Shown here piece after piece: positions 1 through 7,122 of a DNA stretch of 15,883 nucleotides. The notes beneath the pieces are model-generated. The model did not search any database, had not been told where the DNA came from, and worked only from the letters and a program-made list of their open reading frames with translations. Numbering within the stretch: the stretch's first letter is position 1; each line of letters starts with the position of its first letter. The translations under genes and the position numbers were made by a program. This DNA is from an uncultured Clostridia bacterium (GTDB taxonomy: Bacteria > Bacillota > Clostridia > Christensenellales > UBA1242): NCBI GenBank assembly GCA_948439925.1, contig CAOJNR010000003.1, forward strand, positions 1 to 15,883. Reading direction: 5' to 3'.

Positions 1-2
1 AG

Positions 3-368
3 CAAGAGGATCAGCCAGGACTGCTTGTTCGAAGATTTGGTGGAAAGGAACTCACTGATGAAGAAATGCTCAAAGTTTATATTGACAAACTCAATGAGGT
101 TGGAGGCGAATCAAGTGGTCATTATAATGTCGCGCTTGCACTTATTGATTTTAAAGGTTGTTTAAAAACCAAAATGTTCTATCCAAAGAGATTTTTTATA
201 AACAAACCAAGTAAAGTTATCAAAAAGGGCGTTCCTTTAAGTTCTCTTGCTTTTGACGAAAAGAGCGGGAAATACATGAGTGAGATGACAACAAAAGAGC
301 GTAATGACTATGAAGCAGAGGCTATGCAGGCTCAGAAACAATTTATTAAAGAAACCTTTGAAAGATAA
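3..368 (+). CDS. Ham1/RdgB-like non-canonical purine NTP pyrophosphatase, 3' part
   Basis: The open frame runs in from the left edge, so the start lies outside the window and about 121 C-terminal residues remain. The visible part contains GLLVRRFGGKELTDEE, then a beta-rich stretch (VALALIDFKG), a PLSSLAF segment and a K-Y-MSEMTTKERNDYE segment. This order resembles the C-terminal half of Ham1/RdgB-type proteins: a G-G-K-E-L-T-D loop, the ALA-DP-G strand, then the (A)EMT-EEK helix. Family members hydrolyse dITP, XTP and similar damaged purine nucleotides to monophosphates in the cytoplasm. The substrate-binding N-terminal half is not visible, so activity cannot be judged. The call rests on remembered family motifs. 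A hairpin terminator follows directly, so the gene ends its transcription unit. Confidence 0.6.
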   Translation, partial: QEDQPGLLVRRFGGKELTDEEMLKVYIDKLNEVGGESSGHYNVALALIDFKGCLKTKMFYPKRFFINKPSKVIKKGVPLSSLAFDEKSGKYMSEMTTKERNDYEAEAMQAQKQFIKETFER

Positions 369-385
369 GGTAAAAGTGCCAACTT

Positions 386-414
386 AAACACTTACAACTG
401 GTAAGTGTTTTTTA
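386..414 (+). terminator. Rho-independent terminator of the Ham1-like gene
   Basis: A perfect 10-bp stem (AAACACTTAC 386-395, GTAAGTGTTT 401-410) has a 5-nt loop and runs into a T-tract. It lies 17 bases after the stop codon and separates this gene from the M60 gene promoter. Confidence 0.85.
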
Positions 415-464
415 ATTAAATATTTTGACTGTTTTTGCCTGATTGAAAATCTCCAACAAAAGAA

Positions 465-518
465 TTGATTTTGTTTTTTTGTTATGCTATAATTAACCTG
501 ATAAAATTTTTAAAGGAG
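465..518 (+). promoter_or_regulatory. Sigma-A promoter and ribosome binding site of the M60 gene
   Basis: A -35 TTGATT (465-470) is followed by a 17-bp spacer and a perfect -10 TATAAT (488-493), which is preceded by TGC, an extended -10. The ribosome binding site AAAGGAG (512-518) lies 5 bases before the ATG. The 5' leader is short, about 25 bases, with no room for a riboswitch. Confidence 0.75.
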
Positions 519-523
519 ATTTT

Positions 524-3500
524 ATGGTAGAGAAAAACTTGAATCAAAACAAAAATTCAAATGTTTCTAAAAAAACAAATACATCGTCAAAGGCAAAGGG
601 CACTAATGGAACTCAGACTTCAAGCTCAGCTTCTAAGGCGATAAGCAAGTCGCAGGCTGGTAATGTGACAAAAACTTCTAAACCAGCGAGTTCGACATCA
701 AAGCCAGCAACAGCTTTAAAACAGACTGCTGGCGTGAATGCTTCGCAAAAGCCAAAGTCATCTGCTAAAACTGTTGCAAGTGGCGCTGGTGTTGCAAGCG
801 GTCAAAAAATTTCACAAACTTCAACAAAGGCAAGTGACAAGCAAAAGAAATCAAGGCTTAGCAAAAAGTCAGGTGATCCAAATGATAAAGGTCCTGACAA
901 AGTCAATCCAAAGGTGCTTATAACTTCGCTTCTCGTGAGCCTTGTGGTTGTGGGAGTGCTTATCTTTGGTGTTATTCTTATCAGAAATAATAAGGGTGCT
1001 CAGCCAGTTAAGCCTTATTATAACATAAGCTATGGAATTGAAACCATGTATGACGGCTCGCAAATCAAACAGTATGAATTTAACAAAGATTACAGCGGAA
1101 CGACAATAGTTGGTTTTTCAGGCGAAGTTATCGGAACAGTTACCAGAAATATTCCTCCTGAAACAAGGGATGAAGGGTTAAGCACAGGCTATCCAAAATA
1201 TGGCTATACACTTTCAGGCGTGATTGGCAGTGGTAAGGAATCTTTAAGAGATGCTCTTATTGCGGAATCAAACTATCTTTGTGCAAATGGAACTTCAAAT
1301 GCTTCTGGAAATGGCGGTGGTTACAATCGCATGGATGAGAATGGCTATTTGTATAACGGAACAGAGCCAGCACTTGATAAGAATGGGATGCACAGGCGTT
1401 TATACAAACACACTGGCGCTGTTGGACTGTATCTTGGCGACGTGTCAGATGACGAAGAAGCAATTATAAAACGCGTGACAATGCGTCCACGTGGTTACAA
1501 CGGTTATGGCGTGACAGGTGTCTATGCACCAGCCGGCGAAATCATCAAAATTCAAATCAGCCAAGAAGATATGAATGCAACTGGCGGACTGACAATTCAT
1601 ATTGGACAAGCGCTTTACAATGGTCAAGCGAACAATATTTGGACTGCAAAAAACCAAATGCAACGTATGCCTGTCATTTTGAACACAATGGTTGTCAACA
1701 AAACAACTGCAACGCTTGATGAAGAAAGCGGAGTTTACACAGCATATGTTGGTTCTTTCCTTGGCGGTCCACTTTACATACGAAACACAAATGCAACCTT
1801 CACAGCAACAATTTCTGGCGGTGTTAGATATTCTCACTTTATCTTGGGTTACACAACAGAGCAAGAATTTGAAGAAAATAAGGCGTCATCTGCACCATAT
1901 TTTGATATGGAAGTTTGGAACTATGGTGTTCTCCACAGCGGGCCAAAAACTTATGCAAATGCTTTCTCTTATCAAGATTTATATAAATCAGCAGTGCTTT
2001 GGGAAAAGGTTTCAAGCGTAACAACAACAGGTTCATCACAGGGTATTGTTTTCCTTTATGATCCATTTGTTGCGGCAGGCGCAGCGGTGGCTTTTCCTGG
2101 CAGACGCTCAGTGAACTGCCCAATGGGCTGGATGTCAAATTCGCTCAATTACAACTCGATTGTAAACTCTGGCGCTTGGGGTAACTTCCATGAATATCAC
2201 CACAACTTCCAAGGTTATGGTGTCGGCAATGGTGGCGAAGTGACAAACAATGGTATGACGCTCGTGTCTTACAGCTTGTTCACAAAAATCTCTTCGGCAA
2301 GAGGAATTGGCTCATTTGGTGCTTCTGGCATGTCAGGCTGGAACTGCTATACAAGTGCAACTTGGGCACTTGAACAGACATTAAAAATTGCACGAGAAAA
2401 CGAAAGTCCAAGCAATGGCAATCAAGGTCTTGCACTTTATGCAACTCTTCTTCATAACTTCGGCCCAGACAACTATATTCAAGCAAAAGTAAGACAACAA
2501 AGAATGAGTTATGGTCAATACTATCTTGGTTATCTTAAAGCTTGGCAAGATATAACTCATAATGACATGTCCTACTATTTCAATGATATTTTGAAAGCAG
2601 GTCTTAGCGATGAGGTGCTTGGTGAATATAAAAATGACTCTTATCCTATGTTTGTTCCTGTTTCATCAGTTTTCCAAACTGGCAGAAGTTACATGTATGA
2701 CGGCGAGAAAAAATATATTGAAACAATGCAACCATATGTTATTCCTTATGGAACAAGATTTACAGTTGACCTTAACAAATATACTGCCGAGAATGGCATG
2801 TATCAAAGCGGAAGCATTGTTGTTCCTGATGGATTTAGTTATACAATTAAAGGTATTTCTGGTGACTTCAATGGAACATTTGTTGAAACTGAAACACCTG
2901 GCATTTACACTTATACACCAGATTCAAAAATTGCGCGTTCGGGCAAAATTATTGTCACACTTGGATTAACTAAAAATGACGGTGAGTTTACTGTTCAAGA
3001 TGTTGACCTTGTTTTAGAGTTTGAACAATCTCACGAAACAAACAAGACTATGCTTGAAAGAACAACTTACACTTATAGAGAAGGCGAGGCTTACACAAGT
3101 GCAGTTGAAGCTTTTGAAAACAATTATGTTGGATTTGTGGATAAAGTTGAAGGCGATAATATTAATAAAATACAGAATTCCAACGCGGATATCTGGTATA
3201 CAAATAAAGATGGAGATGATGTTCCTCAAAATGCAGTTGTTGAACTCAAAGGTAAAATCTATGTTGATGAAACTGCAAAATATCGTATTGCTCTTCGTGG
3301 CAGATGGAATGTTGCACTTTTTGTGTCATTTGATGGTGGTGTGACCTATGAAAAAGCATGCAGTTACATTTCAACAAATGGAAGTGCTGATTTCATTGAC
3401 ATCGAAGGAGCATATAAAGATTATGAACTTAATGCAGGAACATGGGTTCATTTCAAAGCTGTCATGGTGACAGATCAGCAAGGCGTTCGTGCAAGTTTCG

Positions 3501-4522
3501 TCGGACTTGGATGGGGCAAATTTGTTCCTGAGGCAGCAATTTTTGACGAAGAAGGCAATATAACAGGATATATTCCTGAAAGTGTTAAAGTAAGTTATGC
3601 AAGTGCTTATAGAAGTGATTATGAATTTTCAAATGCTCAATTTGAAACAGATTATTTCTACACCAGAAAGTATAATTACAATTATGTCGGAGAAGCCAAT
3701 GTTGTAACAAATGGAAAAACACAAACTTTGGTGGCGGATAAATCAAATTATATTCCTTGGGATGCAAATCTTCATAACATTCAAAATCTCTTCGACGGCA
3801 ATTCTAACACTGGAATTCACTTCTCGTCGGCTTGGGGAGTGTCAACTTCAAAACCTGGAATTTTAACATTTGATGTTGGCGAAGAAATCACAGCTAATTC
3901 ATTAACACTATATGCATATAACCAAGCACCAGGCAATTTTAAAGGATTTCCTAAAAACTTTACTCTTGAAGGAAGTTTGAACGGAACTGATTTCTTTGAT
4001 ATGGGTTCTTGGACAAATGCAGGTGCTCCAAAAATTAGTTCAACTTTCACCTTTAATAATCAAGCAACATTCTCTTTCAGATATTATAGGCTCACTGTGA
4101 CTGCGACAGATAATGGTCGTGTTGCTCTTAATGGGATAACTTTTGAAAATACTTTAAGACTTAATGGAGATGGAAACAATTTCATTTCACCAGACAATGA
4201 TGCACTTAAATTTTCAGGTGAGTGGAAAGGCGTTGCAACTCAGTCATCTTTTGGACATATTTATGTTGGCAAGAAGAACGCAACAATTTCTTTTGAGTTT
4301 ACTGGAACGCGACTTGCAATTCTTTCATCAAAACTCTATGGCAACAATATTGAAGTTACCATTGACGGACAAAAAGTGAACTCAATCGATGTGAAAGAAG
4401 TGACTGATTCATTTGGAATATCTTATTTATCAGAAAAACTTTCTTCTGGAAATCACAAAGTTGTCATCAAATGTCTTGGTGAAGCCAATATTGACTCAAT
4501 AGCTTTCTATAATGAAACTTAA
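524..4522 (+). CDS. Membrane-anchored M60-family (mucinase-type) zinc metallopeptidase with carbohydrate-binding modules
   Basis: A 1332-residue surface protein. Residues 1-130 are low-complexity, rich in K, S, T, A and Q, and probably cytoplasmic. Residues 131-153 form one transmembrane helix and the rest is predicted extracellular. From about 210 to 720 it resembles the M60/M60-like peptidase region. HEYHH at 556-560 supplies the zinc ligands and catalytic E557, and E572 fits the third gluzincin ligand. About 868-1010 looks PA14-like and 1063-1210 like an F5/8 type C (CBM32) module. The last ~115 residues form another beta-sandwich of the galactose-binding type. Known M60 enzymes cleave O-glycosylated mucin-like proteins, so cleavage of host mucin or other glycoproteins at the cell surface is the likely role. 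No LPXTG motif is seen, so anchoring is through the N-terminal helix. The ATG is fixed by AAAGGAG 5 bases upstream. Confidence 0.88.
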   Translation: MVEKNLNQNKNSNVSKKTNTSSKAKGTNGTQTSSSASKAISKSQAGNVTKTSKPASSTSKPATALKQTAGVNASQKPKSSAKTVASGAGVASGQKISQTSTKASDKQKKSRLSKKSGDPNDKGPDKVNPKVLITSLLVSLVVVGVLIFGVILIRNNKGAQPVKPYYNISYGIETMYDGSQIKQYEFNKDYSGTTIVGFSGEVIGTVTRNIPPETRDEGLSTGYPKYGYTLSGVIGSGKESLRDALIAESNYLCANGTSNASGNGGGYNRMDENGYLYNGTEPALDKNGMHRRLYKHTGAVGLYLGDVSDDEEAIIKRVTMRPRGYNGYGVTGVYAPAGEIIKIQISQEDMNATGGLTIHIGQALYNGQANNIWTAKNQMQRMPVILNTMVVNKTTATLDEESGVYTAYVGSFLGGPLYIRNTNATFTATISGGVRYSHFILGYTTEQEFEENKASSAPYFDMEVWNYGVLHSGPKTYANAFSYQDLYKSAVLWEKVSSVTTTGSSQGIVFLYDPFVAAGAAVAFPGRRSVNCPMGWMSNSLNYNSIVNSGAWGNFHEYHHNFQGYGVGNGGEVTNNGMTLVSYSLFTKISSARGIGSFGASGMSGWNCYTSATWALEQTLKIARENESPSNGNQGLALYATLLHNFGPDNYIQAKVRQQRMSYGQYYLGYLKAWQDITHNDMSYYFNDILKAGLSDEVLGEYKNDSYPMFVPVSSVFQTGRSYMYDGEKKYIETMQPYVIPYGTRFTVDLNKYTAENGMYQSGSIVVPDGFSYTIKGISGDFNGTFVETETPGIYTYTPDSKIARSGKIIVTLGLTKNDGEFTVQDVDLVLEFEQSHETNKTMLERTTYTYREGEAYTSAVEAFENNYVGFVDKVEGDNINKIQNSNADIWYTNKDGDDVPQNAVVELKGKIYVDETAKYRIALRGRWNVALFVSFDGGVTYEKACSYISTNGSADFIDIEGAYKDYELNAGTWVHFKAVMVTDQQGVRASFVGLGWGKFVPEAAIFDEEGNITGYIPESVKVSYASAYRSDYEFSNAQFETDYFYTRKYNYNYVGEANVVTNGKTQTLVADKSNYIPWDANLHNIQNLFDGNSNTGIHFSSAWGVSTSKPGILTFDVGEEITANSLTLYAYNQAPGNFKGFPKNFTLEGSLNGTDFFDMGSWTNAGAPKISSTFTFNNQATFSFRYYRLTVTATDNGRVALNGITFENTLRLNGDGNNFISPDNDALKFSGEWKGVATQSSFGHIYVGKKNATISFEFTGTRLAILSSKLYGNNIEVTIDGQKVNSIDVKEVTDSFGISYLSEKLSSGNHKVVIKCLGEANIDSIAFYNET

Positions 4523-4534
4523 ACGATATTATAA

Positions 4535-4565
4535 AAACACATCTATTTAAAGATGTGTTTTTTCT
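4535..4565. terminator. Terminator between the convergent M60 and collagen-like genes
   Basis: The stem AAACACATCT (4535-4544) pairs with AGATGTGTTT (4551-4560) around a 6-nt loop. T-tracts lie on the plus-strand exit and A-tracts on the other side. It ends the M60 transcript and could also act on the collagen-like gene, whose stop is about 35 bp away on the opposite strand. Confidence 0.85.
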
Positions 4566-4596
4566 TGCTATTCCAACATATTAAATAAATCTTTGA

Positions 4597-5589
4597 TTAA
4601 ACGTCTAATTGTTTAATTGACAATGTTGTATTAACACCATCACCCAAGGTGATGCCAACAGCAAGCAATGCAGACAGTGCCATATCAATAACATCTCCTG
4701 CTGTCAGTTCAAGTATAATGCTTCCGCTGTAAAGGGAGCTTACTCCAATAGACAAAAGGCGTGATATTGAAGCTTCTGGAATTGCTGTTCCGTTTCTGCG
4801 CACAGACATTGTAACGGTTGTTCCCACCGCTGCTGACACATTTGAGAAGTAATTGATTTCATAAACACCTGTTGTTCCCACTGTCAAACTGTTAACAGGT
4901 GTATTTGTCACATCTTTTAAAGGCATAGTTGAAGGAAGTGGAAGTTGAGTGGTTCCACCTATTGTTAAGTTAAGTGTTTGTGGAGTTGTGTTGTATAATC
5001 CACCGTAAGCATTTAAGTTGGTTGTTCCAGCAGGACCCTGAGGACCTTCTGGACCTTGTGGTCCAACGGGACCCGCAGGACCTTGCGGACCAGTTTCACC
5101 CTGAGGGCCTTGTGGACCAGTAGGACCGGTTGCGCCCTGTGGACCTTGCGGTCCCTCTGGACCAGTTTCACCCTGAGGACCAGTTGCACCAGTCGCACCT
5201 TGTGGACCTGTATCACCTTGCGGACCTTGTGGACCCATTGGACCGACAGGGCCTTGTGGACCTTCTGGTCCCGTAGCACCAGCAGGACCAGTTGCCCCAG
5301 TCGCACCTTGTGCGCCAGTTGCGCCAGTATCACCCTGAGGACCTTGTGGACCAACAGGGCCTTGTGGACCAGTTGCACCAGTTAAACCTTGAATTCCTTG
5401 TGGTCCTTGTGGACCGATTGGACCTTGTGGACCAGTCGCACCAGCAGGTCCAGTTGCACCAGTTGCGCCAGTTGGACCTTGTGGACCGATAGGGCCGATT
5501 GGGCCTTGTGGACCAGGAACATAAATTGTTGAAGGGGATGAGCATGAACATGAGCATGGACAACATCCTCTGTGTTGTAAAATTAACAT
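4597..5589 (-). CDS. Collagen-like triple-helix protein with BclA-type C-terminal domain
   Basis: A protein of 330 residues. A short N-terminus carries a Cys-rich patch (HRGCCPCSCSCSS). It is followed by about 54 uninterrupted G-X-Y triplets (GPQ, GAT, GPA, GPI, GET) encoded at 5025-5512, and a ~140-residue beta-rich C-terminal domain without triplets. This layout matches bacterial collagen-like filament proteins such as BclA of the Bacillus exosporium, in which a trimerising jelly-roll head caps a collagen stalk. No Sec signal peptide or sortase motif is visible, which fits a spore-surface protein assembled in the mother cell with Cys-mediated anchoring; that role is inference. The ATG at 5589 is chosen because AGGAGAA lies just upstream; an in-frame TTG at 5616 lacks such a site. 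The gene is divergent from the membrane protein at 5775 and has its own promoter. Confidence 0.85.
   Translation of the reverse strand: MLILQHRGCCPCSCSCSSPSTIYVPGPQGPIGPIGPQGPTGATGATGPAGATGPQGPIGPQGPQGIQGLTGATGPQGPVGPQGPQGDTGATGAQGATGATGPAGATGPEGPQGPVGPMGPQGPQGDTGPQGATGATGPQGETGPEGPQGPQGATGPTGPQGPQGETGPQGPAGPVGPQGPEGPQGPAGTTNLNAYGGLYNTTPQTLNLTIGGTTQLPLPSTMPLKDVTNTPVNSLTVGTTGVYEINYFSNVSAAVGTTVTMSVRRNGTAIPEASISRLLSIGVSSLYSGSIILELTAGDVIDMALSALLAVGITLGDGVNTTLSIKQLDV
5025..5512 (-). repeat. G-X-Y triplet-encoding tandem repeat
   Basis: About 54 codon triplets of Gly-X-Y type lie inside the collagen-like gene, dominated by GGTCCACAAGG-like units. The 9-bp periodicity makes the tract prone to length change by slippage or unequal recombination. 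It also produces spurious long reading frames on the other strand. Confidence 0.9.
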
Positions 5590-5608
5590 AAGTTCTCCTA
5601 TTTTTAGA

Positions 5609-5635
5609 AGGAGCAAAAGTCTAACCCTTGCTCCT
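5609..5635 (-). promoter_or_regulatory. 5'-leader hairpin of the collagen-like mRNA
   Basis: AGGAGCAA and its perfect complement TTGCTCCT (5609-5616 and 5628-5635) form an 8-bp stem with an 11-nt loop. It lies at the start of the predicted transcript, some 20 bases before the ATG. The 5' arm contains a Shine-Dalgarno-like GGAGGAG that has no start codon near it. It could stabilise the message or affect ribosome loading; this is inference. Confidence 0.5.
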
Positions 5636-5643
5636 CCATTAAC

Positions 5644-5673
5644 ATTATATTAACTTTTGCTTTTCGTGTGCAA
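5644..5673 (-). promoter_or_regulatory. Promoter of the collagen-like gene
   Basis: On the minus strand, TTGCAC (5673-5668), an 18-bp spacer and TATAAT (5649-5644) form a sigma-A-like promoter. Its -35 box lies only 6 bp from the -35 of the divergent promoter at 5680-5708, so proteins bound here could affect both genes. Confidence 0.55.
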
Positions 5674-5679
5674 ATTCGG

Positions 5680-5708
5680 TTGACTTTAATTTCAAAATGA
5701 ATTAATAT
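5680..5708 (+). promoter_or_regulatory. Promoter of the membrane-anchored paralog 1
   Basis: TTGACT (5680-5685), a 17-bp spacer and TAATAT (5703-5708). The same two hexamers with the same spacing lie upstream of the second paralog on the minus strand (8595-8567), which strengthens both assignments. Confidence 0.65.
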
Positions 5709-5723
5709 TGTCGTTGTATGATG

Positions 5724-5760
5724 TGTCGAAAAATAATTCAATATGTCAAATTTTGTTAAA
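5724..5760 (+). promoter_or_regulatory. Phased Spo0A-box-like operator of paralog 1
   Basis: TGTCGAA (5724-5730), TGTCAAA (5744-5750) and TGTTAAA (5754-5760) start at 10- or 20-bp steps. They lie downstream of the predicted transcription start near 5715, in the 5' leader. The core matches the Spo0A box TGNCGAA / TTTGTCRAA. A site placed there would most simply repress. Binding by Spo0A is inference. Confidence 0.5.
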
Positions 5761-5774
5761 AAGAGGATGGGTAA

Positions 5775-6479
5775 ATGAGAGAAAAGTTTTTCGCACTTTT
5801 CACACTTGCAGTTGTAATTTTATGTGGAATAGGGGTGGGATTTGGAATAAGATTTGGTCTTAATAAGCCAATTCCAGAAGCACCAGGTGAGCCGAGTGAT
5901 AGTATAGTGGCAGATAAAGATTCAAATGGAGCAGAGGATAATGATAACTTAAATGAAGATGGCAATGGTTCAAGCACGAATGATGGTGAAGAAGATACAG
6001 ATAATTCTGTTGACAACAATAACGATAAAAACCCAAGCAAACCAGATGTAACAGTTCCAGACGAAACAGAGAAGCCAACTGAGCCAGAAACTCCTGATGA
6101 AAAGCCCGAAGTTCCATCCGAACCAAGTGAACCTACAACACCAACTGAGCCTGAAACACCAGAGCTAGACTTTTCAAAATTCTATATCGAAATTGATAAC
6201 GAAATAATATCACTTAAAGAATTCCTCTGTGCCACAACTTTCACCACTGATCCATTTTCTAGCATTAGTGATATAGATATGGAAAATGTGACATACACAC
6301 TTACATTTAATATGGAAGAAATTGAAATGTTTGGCTATGATTTTGAAATGATGAAAGAATTTATTAACCAAGCTTTATTAAATAACATAATAACAGAAAA
6401 CGGTGAGCACTATTCATCAACCTATGATTTCAACGATGACACATTTGAGCTTATAATCAGTTATGTCATAGCTGGATAA
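5775..6479 (+). CDS. Membrane-anchored protein of unknown function, paralog 1
   Basis: A protein of 234 residues with no family recognised. A positively charged start is followed by one hydrophobic helix (about 5-24). Then comes a low-complexity Asp/Asn/Glu/Pro linker (about 32-128) with repeated E-K-P-T-E-P-E-T-P elements, and a compact C-terminal domain (about 130-234). The architecture suggests a surface domain on a stalk, anchored by an uncleaved N-terminal helix; the cysteine in the helix is not in a convincing lipobox. The C-terminal domain is about 91% identical to that of the protein encoded at complement 7897-8502, and 210 bp are identical at the DNA level. The linker here is longer because the P-E-T-P segment appears twice. 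The ATG at 5775 follows an AGAGG site by 8 bases. Confidence 0.85.
   Translation: MREKFFALFTLAVVILCGIGVGFGIRFGLNKPIPEAPGEPSDSIVADKDSNGAEDNDNLNEDGNGSSTNDGEEDTDNSVDNNNDKNPSKPDVTVPDETEKPTEPETPDEKPEVPSEPSEPTTPTEPETPELDFSKFYIEIDNEIISLKEFLCATTFTTDPFSSISDIDMENVTYTLTFNMEEIEMFGYDFEMMKEFINQALLNNIITENGEHYSSTYDFNDDTFELIISYVIAG
6141..6350 (+). repeat. Left copy of a 210-bp perfect inverted repeat
   Basis: Read base by base, this stretch equals the reverse complement of 8026-8235 with no mismatch. It covers the end of the linker and most of the C-terminal domain of paralog 1. The sequence diverges at once on both sides, which suggests recent gene conversion or a very recent duplication followed by patchy change. 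Confidence 0.9.
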
Positions 6480-6500
6480 ATCTAAGACATATAACAATAA

Positions 6501-6533
6501 AAAATACGAACCATTTTAGTGTTCGTATTTTAT
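6501..6533. terminator. Bidirectional terminator between paralog 1 and tRNA-Ser
   Basis: AAAATACGAAC (6501-6511) pairs with GTTCGTATTTT (6521-6531), giving an 11-bp stem with a 9-nt loop. It is flanked by A-rich sequence on the left and T-rich sequence on the right, so it can end both the rightward protein gene and the leftward tRNA gene. Confidence 0.88.
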
Positions 6534-6539
6534 TTATTT

Positions 6540-6630
6540 TGGCGGGAAGAGAGGGATTCGAACCCTCGCGCCAGTTGCCCGACCTACAGCCTTAGCAGGG
6601 CCGCCTCTTCGACCTCTTGAGTATCTCCCC
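6540..6630 (-). tRNA. tRNA-Ser(GCU)
   Basis: On the minus strand a 91-nt cloverleaf with a long variable arm starts at 6630. The acceptor stem GGGGAGA pairs with TCTTCCC (one G-T pair). The anticodon loop CTGCTAA gives anticodon GCT. The T-arm holds GGTTCGAATCC, and discriminator G and CCA are encoded. The long variable arm and the anticodon identify a class II serine tRNA reading AGC/AGU codons. Confidence 0.95.
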
Positions 6631-6655
6631 ATACTGATTGCTCGATTGCATGGCT

Positions 6656-6685
6656 ATGATATCACAAAATTACATGTCTTGTCAA
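6656..6685 (-). promoter_or_regulatory. Promoter of tRNA-Ser
   Basis: On the minus strand, TTGACA (6685-6680), an 18-bp spacer and TATCAT (6661-6656), with TGA directly before the -10. The stretch TTGTGATATCAT is identical to the -10 region of the 23S rRNA promoter at 15101-15112. The transcript would start about 20 bases before the mature tRNA. Confidence 0.8.
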
Positions 6686-6796
6686 TAATTTTTATCTCTT
6701 TTTGTATATCAATCTTCAATTTTTCTTTTGTGTAATACAGGCATAGCATTTTATTGTTTCTTTAATTGAAAATATTTCTTTTATTTACATTAACGA

Positions 6797-7122
6797 TTGT
6801 CGATTTTTGTCAAAAATAAAGTGGCTATTTATATAACGTTTTAAAAATTTTACAAAACGCACCTTTTTTAGAACTATCTTAGCTTTTATTTTGTCATAAA
6901 CAGTCGTTTTCTTCAAACGATCAATTTTATATCATAACTTATTGCGAAATTTGTCAAAAATAAAAAGGTTGATTATAAGGTCACTATTAAATCCTAAAAA
7001 ATCTCAACGCTAAAATGTCAAATTTTGTCAAAAACGAAAGTGGTAAACTCTATGCTGTGTCGAATATTGTCAATAATTAAATTGTTAATACTTTTTATTA
7101 TTTGTCGAATAATGTCAAAAAT
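6797..7122 (+). promoter_or_regulatory. Array of five paired TGTCRAA boxes (tandem Spo0A-box-like)
   Basis: Five pairs of boxes lie in the same direction, each pair offset by exactly 10 bp (starts given): TGTCGAT 6798 with TGTCAAA 6808; TTGCGAA 6942 with TGTCAAA 6952; TGTCAAA 7016 and 7026; TGTCGAA 7058 with TGTCAAT 7068; TGTCGAA 7103 with TGTCAAA 7113. Most second boxes are followed by AATAAA-like bases and two of them by AAAGTGG. Pairs are 42 to 144 bp apart. The pair at 7103 closely resembles the tandem 0A boxes I recall from the Bacillus subtilis abrB promoter. No gene lies in the array, and the nearest start is at 7344. Confidence 0.6.

Noticed and set aside
869..2486. Several minus- and plus-frame reading frames inside the M60 gene
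   Set aside because: They lie in other frames of a clearly coding 1332-codon gene, with no start signals of their own.
5056..5492. Long plus-strand reading frames rich in W, T, R and L opposite the collagen-like gene
   Set aside because: They are by-products of the 9-bp G-X-Y repeat, with no ribosome binding site and biased composition; the minus-strand frame is the real gene.
5775..5850. Lipoprotein signal in paralog 1 (Cys in the hydrophobic helix)
   Set aside because: The residues before the Cys do not fit a lipobox and paralog 2 has Gly at the same place.
6797..7122. Replication origin (DnaA box cluster)
   Set aside because: No TTATCCACA-like boxes are found and no replication genes are nearby; the repeated word is TGTCRAA.
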